NCBI GenBank assembly: GCA_035610835.1
Contig: CM069455.1
Location: 49,758,955 to 49,822,954, forward strand
Origin: Ophiura sarsii
Lineage: Eukaryota > Echinodermata > Ophiuroidea > Amphilepidida > Ophiuridae
Length of the DNA stretch: 64,000 nucleotides
Direction: 5' to 3'
Shown: positions 35,901-48,400 of the stretch, piece by piece
Position numbering within the stretch: the stretch's first letter is position 1
Layout of the letters: each line of letters opens with the position of its first letter
Notes under the pieces: model-generated
The model's database searches: none
Told to the model about the DNA's origin: nothing
The model's input: only the letters and a program-made list of their open reading frames with translations
Program-made: the position numbers and the translations under genes

Positions 35901-38900
35901 GTGCGTTGTGCTCACTGGTGCAAATCTTTGTGTAAACCATTCATGGTTCTCAAGCATGACCGGATTGATTATTGATCATTACCTTATTGACTGTTTAGCA
36001 CAGATAAAGGTAATTTTGGCACATTTGATTTGACTTTGCCTCATTCTCATTCATGTGGCCAAGTTCAACAACATGTAATCATTGCAAATGTGGTATGATT
36101 TTAAAGAGGAACACTTCAGCTTTCCATTGATAGATAACATATACAAAGAGGGTAATAAATAATAAAAATATACTTGATAAAAGTTTCCTAACTTTTTGTG
36201 AGCAGTTTATAATGAATCATCATGTGCCGCAGTCTTCATCTACTTCTGTTCTCCGCTACGTACGATATTCGTAATACTCCGCATCTGGAGGTCATCGCTA
36301 CACATTTCTCCGTCTACCGGTTTCTCTGGTACCTTTAATTAATCCGTCCCATAAGTCAAGTGATTATTTCCCCTTTTTACACGTCTAGCAGGCTCTCACT
36401 CTCTCATGATAATCACCACCCAAGCTATGGAAGGGAGATAAATAAGGGGGATAATTATGAAGCGACATTTTCCAATTTCATTTGTCTTAATTGTTTTAAC
36501 CCCATGTATAAAATGAACCCAACCTTACCATCACAGCTAGCGCTTGGTGACCCTACATAACAATACTCCCATCTCTGCCCCACATCGGTAGTGAAACACC
36601 ATGGTCCCTCGGGTTCACCGTCAGGGTTTCTGCAATAGTTGTGGTCACCGAGGCCAGAGTTTGGATAATTCTCCGGCGTTCTGTCGTGAGCTTGAGGACT
36701 TTGTGCGCTCCATTTCTGACATTGTCGGCCACTTCGGGAGATGGATACGCTGCCACGGTAGTCTAGACCTATTTTGTTTATATAGCATTCTGTGTCTAGA
36801 AAATAAAAATAGAAATAATTAATCAAAATATAACCTATTACGCGTCTAGAATTTGGCAATTTCTGATGTATTACTCAATTTGTGCAATGTCGGGGTTTTA
36901 GTCAAGACCTATTGTGCTTGTGTAGCATTCAGTGTCTAGGAAAATACAAATAGAAATAATTAATCTATCAAAATATAACTTATTACATCTAGAATTTGGC
37001 ACTGGATTGGATTACTCATGTGTGCAATGTAGGGTCCCAATTCCTGGCACAGAATTGACCTAGCACAAAATCGGCTTTATTCCGTAATGAGTCGCGACTA
37101 ACTTATGAATGTCTCACACCAATAATATAACCAATTCCAAGCAACAGTTCAATTTAAGTAGTTGAATGTTCAGATAATACGCAGTTTGATTGACTTTTGG
37201 AATTGAAATGTTGGTTCTATTCCGTTTCCGTCTGAAACTCCAAAACCGCATGCAAACATAAGCTAACGCACAGAGATGCTAGTCTTCAGCCTACTTAACT
37301 TTTGTTTAAACATTTTGAACCCTTCAAAAACAATTCTTGCTCATCTTTTCCCAAATAAGGTCCAACCCCTACTTATGACCCCCCCCCCCCCCCCCCCTCC
37401 CCCCTCAAAAACACCCAAAAGGTGCCACTGAAAAATAAATATAAACCAAAAACATCCTAAAACCTATTTTGTACCACCATTTATACTACAAAAGTTTGCT
37501 TCATGAAACATCCGCCTAAGATTACCCCAACATTATACAGGTTTGGCTGGCAAACATTATTTATGAAGCTTACTTGATCCTCCGCTTTGTCCGCCGCCGC
37601 TTTGGGTTACCGTGACCAAAAAGGAGCAAGTAGCGCTGTTTCTAGATGGATCAGTGAAAGTAATAGACACCAGCATAGAGCCAATCGGGAAAGTATCACC
37701 CGAGTTATGGTTGCTGGTTCTGGACAGTTGTGCACCAGAGTTATCGATGGCTGTAGGCAGAGTCCAGGAAGCAACGGCTGACGACGCTCCTTGAGCGGCT
37801 GTAACAGAGATTCCTGATGGGCAGTTGGAGATAGATGGTGGGATAGAGTCTGCTTGAGAAGAAGTAGCTGTTAAATAAAATAAAAGTTGGGTCAATTTTG
37901 AATCGGCGAGAAATATGCGTGCAAAAGTATAAATGCAAGCAAATGGGCACGATTTTGGCCAAACGCATGCATCGCACATTGATGCACATGTACAATCTTA
38001 TAGAATACAGATTAAATTGGCAGACAATGATTTGCTTAATACTCGATCCAATTTGTCAATTTCAAATTGATAGGTCGTTAGCGTGTGTATATAGTCAAAT
38101 GTCATGGATAGAAGACGTTAACAATTTTTAGGGCTTGATATTCGAACAAGTGTTTACCTACAATTAGTAGACTATCAGTGATCATAGTTTGATCAGCTCC
38201 AAATTGGCGATTTTAAATTAGCGAACATAAAAGAAACTAGTCGGGTATTTTTTTTTTTGTATGGCCATTTTCTGCCAGATTTTGTGTGCCATTCATATGA
38301 TATTTGCCTGTTCATGTTGTGTATATCCAAAGCTATAGACGATGTCGCCTGTACGCCACAGCAGTCAAGCAAACAGAGGCTTGTCTGCCGGTGTGCGCGC
38401 ACGAAATGCATGGCAAAAAAGCTTGCCTTCTGGTATGAGTGCGCATTAGTTTCTTATTTTGACAAAATAATGGTTAAAAATGAACACCACCCGACCGGCA
38501 ACCGCTGCGAGCCAAGTATAGCTAAAATACACGTGAATTTGATGCATTTGATTTATAACTACGGCGTCTTATCTGGGCTACTACACTGAGCCAAAAAAGA
38601 AACTTATAAAAAAAAAGAAACTTATAAAATGTTAACAGATCACCAAATAAAATTTGGATACAATATTAATAGTAATATTAGTAATATTGTATCCAAATTT
38701 GGTACATTTTCATGCAGAATTTTATTTGGTGATCTGTTAACATTTTATAAGTTTCTTTTTTTTTATAAGTTTCTTTTTTGGCTCAGTGTATGTATCATAT
38801 ATCTGCATGAAATTACCCTACGAGTTCCCTGGGAACTATATTTGCATAGTTTAGATCCGTGTTGTGACACGAGCCGTTTAAATATGGCAAGCTTTCGTCA

Positions 38901-41900
38901 TGAGTATACGAGACTTCTTAAAGACCAAATTATATTAGGCAAACCGAGATTGCCACCTTAAATAGGTGGCTCTGAAAAGAGCTTTTAAAATGGGTTGATT
39001 GGAAAGTAGGTGCCCCATTCCTATTTGAGAAAGATTGGTGGCTCTGAAAAGAGCCATTCGGGTGAACTGCCCCTTGTCCACGGAACAGAGATGGTGGCTC
39101 TGAAAAGAGCTCTAAACGTAGGTTGCCGCTGGCCTACTACAAATTTGGCTCTAATTAGTAATATACTTCTCCAGAACCAAATGAGCTCTAAACGTAGGTT
39201 GGCCTACTATAAATCTGGCTCTATATGCCCTTTGACAAATGGAAAAGAAGGTCGACGGAACCATGTACAGTAGTGCGGTCACTGATTTGTAAAGATCGTT
39301 TGATGGAATAAAAATATGATGGGCATTTTAGAGAGTATACTTACATGAAAGCACAGTAACAAAGAACACAACACTAATGGCATTGTTGGAAGAATCTGCG
39401 TATACGTAGCTAACGGCGGTGGTTCCAAGTGGGAAGTACGATCCAGAGGGTCTAGTCTGACGCACCAAGGTGACCTCTCCAAAGTTGTCGGAGGCGATTG
39501 GCTCATCCCATTGTACGATTGCCCCTCCGTTCTCGGTAAAAACGTAGCGAGAGCTTGGCACGTTGGTGATGGTTGGTGGCAAATTATCAATTGCTGGGAA
39601 AAGGAACAAAAATAATGAGACATGTTAGTAGTGGACCAATGACTGATCGACAAAAAGTCGTGTACGAGTTGGATTGAAGTTAACTGCGGCGATACAGGCC
39701 TTAGCGACCCGTTCCATATGACATCGGGAACGACCTTTGTATTCATTGGGCATCTTTAGGTATCCGTCCGTACCTAAAATTGTTGATTCTATAGTTTGAT
39801 CAGGTTTTTTTTGATCGCGCGGAGATATAAAATGCGAATATTTCTTGCCAATTTTGAACTGATTAAACTATAGGACAATAGAACCATGCTGTAAATTGTA
39901 CTCCCATTGGTATGCATGACGGGTTACATCATAAAGTGCTCAACAAAAGAAAGCCATACACTTTGTTTAGGTCCTTTAAGGCCATGCGTTTTGAACTGGG
40001 CCTGCATATAGGTGGAGTTGTGACATCGGCACATCAAAAATGACATTGTCTATTCAATTTCTTGTATAAAGATAGCACCTACATAGCTAAATTTGGTATC
40101 AAAATAAAGCTCTTATGCAGGGCAAGAAGATAAAAGTATGTGTTAAAATCTTGTCATTTTCTGTTAATTAAAGGTGGAGGAGTCTGGCGCAGCAAATTTG
40201 GCATCTACATTACAGTTCAGTGCAATTGAGTTAAATCATGTTTATGGAATGAAATTGTTGCATCTAAGTACATAAACTCTGGTAAATAGACTGATTTGAA
40301 TAATTTAGATGTTTAATAATGGGTAATCACCTTAATTAATAAAGAATTAATTAATAATTACAGACCCGCAATGTATTGAAGAACTACATGTGTATTACTG
40401 GATATGGATATGTATCGGTGCAGCGTCTTTTACCAGCACATACGGTTAGGCCTATAATACTGTTATTTTGGAGTAGGGCTTATTGCATAGAATCTAAAAC
40501 TTACATAGCCTTTGTAATTCTTACTTAGCCTAATTAAGCCAATTAAAATAATTTAACTAGCAACCAAATTGAACAAAAGTAAAAACAAAGCTACACGGCA
40601 CATGTCGCGCCATTCAAATCAGTAGCTTTTCTTGATGGAGTGAGTGCAAGTGATCAGGATGTATCAGAAGACTCTGCAGATCAAGCAGACAGATTTAAAT
40701 TTGCCACAGGTGGACTATACTGGGTTGATTGTGAAGGACTCCGTCATTGCAATTAAGCCATCATCTGATGCAATATATTCCTATTTCTTGCTTCATGTCA
40801 TATCGGATGGTGTTGTTCCCTTGGAACAAAATACACAGTCAGTCAGGTTATGGTCACATGTACTTGGCAGGTACAAAGGTTGTTAGGACACTACTTAAAT
40901 TATGAGAAAACATCCAAGGAAGGCTTGCTTTACAAAAAAAGGCAGAGAGGAAGCCATTGTACCACAGGAGTGTGTTTTATATTGTGGCTTTGATCTTCAG
41001 CGAAGTAGAAAGCCGAGCGATATGTATGTACTTCAAAATGAAGACCATGAAGACATGTGTACAATAGCATTATAACTCTAGACAATGAAATGAACATACA
41101 TGTACCATCACCTCTGCTTTGTTGCAGCTAGAACTTATATAGTAAGTTTCAATCATTATTTGAATTGTTTTACGTCGACGCGTTTGTATTAATGAGGTTG
41201 TGCAGTTAGTACAGGGTACTATTATGTATTCCAGTTCATTTATTGCTTCTGTATGTGTTTCTATGCCCTATCAAGTTGAGTTGGATCACTTAAAAAGAGA
41301 TGTTTAGTATCTTAAAGGACAGGTAACAGTATGCACATGGCAAGCAGGTAAAATTGTCAGATTTTGTTCTTCGCGAAATGACATTTTTCCAGCCCGGTGC
41401 AAAATACTGTAAACATTACCTAGATATAGAAAGTTATATACACTACCGCCCAGAACTGCTTACGCAGTGATTATATCCTAGAAAATTCATCTTCTATGAA
41501 CATACTATTGATTATTTTCACTAGTAACGATGTTGCATATGTTCAATATATAGTTCTTCATAAATTCATGTTTGTTGCATGTTAAGATCATCGCATTTCA
41601 TACAAAACTCAATAATTTGAGACAAGTCAAAATCTACACAGTAAAATCCCATAGACATTTGCCTCATTAATATTCATGAGCTCATTACCGCTATTATTGC
41701 GCTATGGGGAAATTCTGTCTCATCTACACCTTCTCTGAAAAATCCAGTTTTTTTAATAATTCATTGTTATGTTCACAAATACAATATGCTATAAGGATGC
41801 GCAGTCCTTATAAATGCCTAAAATATGGTAATTTTCTGAGGAGGTAATTTAAATTTCAGAGAAAAACCCGACATTTAAAAGACAATGTTATTATTTTGGT

Positions 41901-42366
41901 TTAAAAATCAGTGATCCAATACACACCAGAGAAACTTGCAGTTTGTCTGTATTTCGCACGAGGCAGCACAGCACTACGAAAACCCTATTGTATATTTCAC
42001 GGACATAAATTATGCTAATGAGCTCATTAAATGACGTCACTCACATCATTGGGTTTTGCCGATGATTGAAATACGTTGATTGAAATTCTAGGTCGAGTAA
42101 AATGATGTTCTTATTTGTTGTCTGTGAGCTTTTCTGATTTTTTTCCCGTATTGGAGTATTTTTTTATTGAAAATAGACAGTTCAAATTAAACGTTGGTTC
42201 CAAGTTCAAGTAACAGCACATGTATTAAAGGCGACAGCAAAGGCAATATGCAAGCAACATTTGAGAAAAAACGATGCCCGACTTTGCAAGAAAGTGTACG
42301 GGGAAGTGTACGAGTGAACATGACAAACCAAAACATCCTAGTAATAATCATCTCCGTGGCGCAATT

Positions 42367-42406
<40 letters not shown>

Positions 42407-45400
42407 GAGTCCAGCCGGGGGCGTTGTTACTTTTTGCATTTAATGCAGATCGACAAATCACAGTAAAAATATATTGACAAAATCACAGACCACTTACACA
42501 AAAATCGCATCTGCGCATGCTCCTGTCGCGATCGAAATCTACCACGCAAGCAATGAGAGAGTTTTCATAGTGCACAGGGCCCTGGCAGGTTTTAAAATCA
42601 CCGCGACAATGGTTTGCATTCCGTACAATGGATATGTAGGTCAGTCGATATTGTTTCCATCAGTTGTCGGCTATGTTATTGGAACAACATAGCCCAACAG
42701 CCCACCATACTATGCAAACCCGAACTTTAACTGCCAGATGTGATTTAATTGGGCGATATCTCTATCTTTCACATTGCAATAGTCAACTCGCATTCATAAA
42801 AGAATGCGCTAAAAGGGTGATCGATTCTAGTCTAACAAAGGATTCGAACAAGTCCATTCAAAATAATGTATGTTGGATCACGCGATAACTAAACTTATAT
42901 TGGGTGATTAATATTTTCAAAATAGCGTAGGTCAGGCTTGGCTGGTCTCAAAATTCTCTAAACAGACTTGACAAGCCGTCTCGCTAGTGAGGTGTCACTA
43001 CTTTGAGCATTTTGGTAACTCAAAAATGGGAAGATTACAATTTAATCAGCCATTTTCAACAACATGAGCTCAATGGTGTATAAAAATGTATGGTGTGCTT
43101 TGTGTACACTTCATGTCCACCAGTCTGATGTATTTATAACCCATGTTCTAGGCGCACTTTTCAATATGACAGAATACCCCTGTATGCAAAATGGTAATTG
43201 CTGCTACAAGTTTTAGTCCGAAGATTTTGCTGGTTCCCACTTCGCGACAGGTATCATTCTACAACCAAAACTTTAATAAAGTTTTATCTCGAAGTATCAG
43301 CTTTTTTTTGGAAATTCCAGTAACATTGTCAAAACACGAGACATGTTTTAGGTATTAATTACCATTACAGATCCCTGTCATGATAATTATAAGTGTTTAC
43401 ATTTCGTAAAATAATGTAAAAATAATGATTTGTCTGAGATGATTTTCGCAAGCAAGGATATCCCATAGCGCTATAACAGCGATAATGAGCTCATGAATAT
43501 TAATGAGGCGAGAATTGCATGGGATTTCCCCATAGAGAAAATAGCGACCTCGGAAAGATATTTATTTTGACAAATGTGTAGGCTACAAGGTCAAGGAAAG
43601 ATGAATTTATGAATGAGAAGATATCCAGGCACCTATATAAATAGGATTTGGCCTTGATATGGGTAACATTAGAATACTGTTTGGGAAATAAGTTCTCTCG
43701 ATGGTGTGCGTAAGCAGTTCCGGGCGGTAGTGTATGCTTGGAAAGCTTTAACTGTCAGGAATACAAATCTACAATAATTGACTTTGTAGGGTATGCAGAA
43801 TTGTTTTCATTTTTTTTTTTCTCAGCAGATTTTTTCCATAAATTGTTGACCTTTTCAAATTCATAACATTCTAGGGGTACATCATATGTTCATTTTAAGT
43901 GCATTTTTGAACTCCTAAGACAATTTTAGTCAAGAAAATGTATACTTTTGTGGGGGTAATGCCTAGTTTAGAAATGTTAACGCCATTCAAATGGAAATAC
44001 ACGCGATATTCACCAATTTTAAGTTCGTCACACGATACCGGCCCAACTTAAAACGCATGGCCTTAAAGTACTTTTCGATTATTTTTTGACCAAACAGACT
44101 AAATAGACAATTTGGATGAATCTTTCCGGCACAATTTGATACCAAAGTTGCTACCTAACAACAGAGATAAACCATGATTAGCACCATTTAAAGAAAATTA
44201 GTCACTTTTCAAAAGTCACATTTTCAACGCACGCAAGCCGCGAGAAAATGCTGTGCGTGGCACTTGAACGGCCGATAATGAAATGGATATTGATCAGTGC
44301 AAAACTGCGTTGGGTCCTGCCTGAGCGAGCGGGCTATTTGATTATGAACAGGTAACATGGTCTTTTCTTCCCGCGTAGTCAATTGAAAATGTGACTTTTG
44401 AAAAGTGACTAATTTTCTTCGAATGTGCTTTATCTTTGTTGTTAGGTGACAACTTTGGTATCAAATTGTGGCGGAAAGATTCATCTAAATGTCCATCTAG
44501 TCTGTTTGGTGAAAAAATAATCGAAAGTTACTCTAAAGGACCTAAACAAAGTGTATGACTTTCTTTTGTTGAGCACTTTATAATAGCATGCTGGTGGCCC
44601 TAATTCCGTTTTGTTAAGTAAACTACTGCAATCGCTCACCAATGCTTTTATGCGATGTCTTCCCTAACCTTATCAACCCCGACCCAACTACTGAAATCGC
44701 TCGCCAAAGCTAATCTACAGCTAACTCCTAGACATCTCCTAACTCCTAGACCCCTCCTAACTCCTAGGCCCCAGGGGTATTGCCCCATTACTTACCTGTA
44801 TTAATATTACAGTTGGTACCAAAGTATCCATTAGGACAGGCACATGTGTAGTAAGCATTGAAGGAGGAACACTGTCCATTATTCAGACAGGGGTTGCTGT
44901 TACACGAATCATAATCTACAGATAAAAATAACGGAGATTATAGGAAATTGCTGGTTTAAATTAGGCGAGAAAAAAAGTAATGTTGTCCTCCACAGCGGAT
45001 TTTTTTATAGCTCAAAGTTCAGCCAACAAGAAGTTAAAATCACACTAAGAGCGACACATGTTAAACACTTAGTTTAATATTCAATGCCATTTAAACGGTT
45101 TTAAAAAACCTGGGAAAAAAAGAAAATCTGCAGGAAATAAAATCATCGGAGCGGCCCTAAATCTGACGAGCGCGCGGTCGAGGACAACATAACAAAAACA
45201 AATTGGCCTTATGGAATGCAGCCTAATGCAGGCTGTTAACACTTTCCACTCGGCTATTGGTTTTACATTACAAAACAGATTTCGGAAACCTTTCAAGGTC
45301 TCGAGGATTACTGAACCAATACTAGGCATGTTTATACTTATTGTGACATTTTAGAATGTCGTGTGCAGACGCCTGCCGCGTGGAAAGTGTTAATACTTTA

Positions 45401-48400
45401 TTCATGTCCATGGAAAATATGGTCCACCAAGATCCAAACAGCACACGAGTAAATTATAGTAACGGTAATGCATAGCTATCTGGAAGAATGATATATTGAT
45501 GTTGGAATGCTGTACACGGCCATTTTCTAAAGCTCTTCATCATGGTTACGCTGCTGCAGTTGCCTGTGGGTACTGTTAAACCAAATACCTGTATGGGTAC
45601 TGTAAGTACCAGTGAAGTACCACCACAACTCTGCTATTGTGGTTACTTTGCTTGTATACACACACAGAAGTTACTACCACATGGGTACTGACTGTACAGG
45701 TCCCATACAGGTACTAAGCATACAATTCCTGCAGCCGAGTAACCACTATGCCGAGCATAAGAAAATGGAAGTGCATCATTGGCGTCATTTATATGGAATA
45801 ACCACAAGTGTAACCCTTTTATGAATAGGTCTTTCAGAAGTGACCTTGGTCTCGCACCACCAAATACATCTGCTATTATAAGTTTACATGTATATTTGTC
45901 AACGTTATAAGAAACCGATCTTGAATGTTGGTACCAAGTCGGCACATCAGATATGGGGGTTTAACCAGCATTATTTTCAACTATAGTCCTTCTCAAAGCC
46001 AATTGTTTCTGGTCAGACTATATTCGGTCGCGATTACGGTCAGCTATTGGAAATGTGGACACAAATGTCCGAAAATATTTTTAAAAAAATAGAAATTCAG
46101 TATTATAATTTGGACATAACCATGAAATACCCCATTTCAAACTGTAATTTTGAATAGGTCTCCCTTTTTAGCGTAAAAACCACCCTGGTTTTAGAATATT
46201 GCCTCTCGGGGTGGCGAACCAAAATGTACAGACTACTTACATAAAGTCTCGCAGTTGTGACCGGTAAACCCAGGTTGACAATTGCACATGTAGTCTAGAT
46301 CACCATCGTAGGAATGATACGCATTATAACATCTGCCATCATTGTCGCATCGAGGACGACCCAAGTTGGAGCAAATGTCAAGGTGTGGAGAAGAGGCTGC
46401 AACAAATGAGAAATTGTAACAAAAACTATATTAGATTGAGCACAACATTAGATTGAGCACTATATTAGAGCAGATACGAATTATTTGCATTGCATGACAT
46501 CAATAACATTCAGTTTAGATTGCTTGTTACAAGAATGCACCTTTCTGAATTTCCAATTCATGAAATTTTGATCATAGATGCCCCCAGTTTCAGAGATGGA
46601 TTACCGCCGTATTTATTTGCCATAATTGATGACTTTTGATACTTTCCCAACTTTACAGAACCAATACTTTGCATGTTTGTACTTATTTTAATCCAATTCT
46701 CATGATGAATCCAAATATGGTGATGTAATTCAATAATAGTTGACATTTTTTAATGTTGGTACCGTCTTCTGCAAAGGAAAACCCTAACCCCCCCCCCCCC
46801 CACCAATATATTATAATTATCAAGCAATGCTACCAGTCTCATGCAAACCTGTAATTTCCAAGCAGCCGATCTTAGAAAGTTCGAAAGCTTTGAAAGCTTT
46901 GATTATTTTTTGTTCCGTTTAAAATTGCTGTTATACCCCTTTCAAATGTTTATAAAATCGTAGAGACCATGTCAACTCATCCGGTTGATCAACAATGTTA
47001 AGTGCCGAATCCATTCCATGCATGGGAGAACATTCACCGACACCCCCTTCGAATGCGTGCGCACACCTGCAGGCAAGCTCTTGTTTGGCGGGCAGTCCGC
47101 GCGCGCACACACCAGCAGGCAAGCTTTTGTTTGCTTGGTTGCTCCGACGTGAAGTGGCAGTCTATTATAGTTATGAGCGTTTTTGTAAAACTAACCTGCC
47201 AGTTCCTGACAATCTATACCGGTGTAACCCGTGCGACATAAACACGTGTACTGGGGTGTAAAGACGCCATTGTTGTTGTTATTGCTGTTATGACTGTTGT
47301 AGCAGGTTCCTCCGTTGAAACATTTCTCAGCGCCATTTTGCAGGAAGCAGCCATCATAAAATGGACCAACATTTCCTGTAGGTCAAAACAGAATAATTTA
47401 AGATAATGAGATGTTATTACTTGACCATTACTTTGCTACATTCCTTGAATGTCAAGGCCAATAATTTGGCAATAGTTCGACAAACACTTTTGTAGACTTG
47501 GTACAAATGTTAATGAGCATTACAAAAGCTTAGAAAATGCCCAAAGAGCAAAATACTCAACTCAAAATTGACTTCCACCTGTATAATGATATGATATAAG
47601 CCACTGAAATTGACCAGGAAATTGTTATTGGATTCAAGATTTCTTCTAATCTACGTGTTAGGCGAGGAAATGACCCGGTCCTACAGGCGATCAGAGCTCT
47701 CCGCAAGTTTGTGAACATTTTGTCACTCATGGCCACTCACAAATGAATTAAACATGATTATTTCTTAACCCTTTTGAATCTTCTTTTCGCCACGTTTAGA
47801 TCAAATTTTGCTGAAGAAAACAGTCATAAATGGAAAGAAATGGGATGAATATGCAATAAGATCTTGATGATCCTCAGGCAAACCGGGATGTATCGGATTA
47901 CGGTCAAAATATCGATTTTGAGGCTGAAAACTGACAGAGTAAGTGATGTTTCCATTGCTTTTATTGACTGCCCGAATATGTAACAAAGAGGGCAGTATGC
48001 CACTATAGAAAACGGTAAGCCAGAGGGCAACAGATGGACAGACATTTACGATACCATATTATACTAATATTCAGCATAATTTACGCAAATAACTCCAGGT
48101 GGGGGTACCCACCCTACAAATATTCTGGGGTTCGTTATGTATAAAACTTAGATATTTACCTAGACTGGTGTCGCAGTTGATGCCAGCATAGCCCTCTCTG
48201 CACATACACACATAGTGGATAGCATCCAGTGTCATACATGTTCCACCATTATTACAGGGGAAGACTTACCTAGACTAGTGTCGCAGTTGATGCCAGCATA
48301 GCCTTCTCTACACATACACACATAGTGGATAGCATCAAGAGTTAGACATGTTCCACCGTTGTTACAGGGCCAGCGACTGCATGGGTTTACATTAGAGGTA

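Larger units (their letters stand above)
41441..43732. mobile_element. TA-flanked Tc1/mariner-like element (2.29 kb), nested
   Basis: CACTACCGCCCAGAACTGCT and inverse AGCAGTTCCGGGCGGTAGTG bound it, TA at 41439-41440 and 43733-43734. Subterminal blocks are also inverted (ATTAATATTCATGAGCTCAT near 41666 and 43480). The interior contains two dispersed repeats rather than a transposase. Confidence 0.82.
39980..44062. mobile_element. TTAA-flanked element inserted in the hairpin element (4.08 kb)
   Basis: TTAA at 39976-39979 and 44063-44066 flanks ends GGCCATGCGTTTTGAACTGG and inverse AAAACGCATGGCC. TTAA duplication is characteristic of piggyBac and Kolobok elements. No transposase is visible (longest own frame 80 codons), so it is non-autonomous. 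It carries the TA-flanked element 41441-43732. Confidence 0.82.
39934..44578. mobile_element. TA-flanked hairpin element split by later insertions
   Basis: Left end AAGTGCTCAACAAAAGAAAG (39934) and right inverse GAGCACTT (ends 44578), TA at 39932-39933 and 44579-44580. Its own sequence is only 39934-39979 plus about 44067-44578 (~560 bp), which forms an inverted repeat (AATCTTTCCGGCACAATTTG against its inverse). The rest is the TTAA element below. A terminal fragment of the same family is at 61035-61135. Confidence 0.85.

Noticed and set aside
38840..38847. ATTTGCAT octamer near the histone-type stem-loops, as an H2B promoter
   Set aside because: An 8-bp match in AT-rich DNA is expected by chance, and no histone coding sequence is nearby.
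38629..38961. 110-codon open frame on the plus strand
   Set aside because: Its first half is the palindromic MITE, and the rest has no recognisable domain; the frame opens by chance in AT-rich DNA.
40644..40886. 80-codon frame inside the TTAA element as a transposase remnant
   Set aside because: No DDD/DDE motif or similarity to piggyBac transposases is visible.
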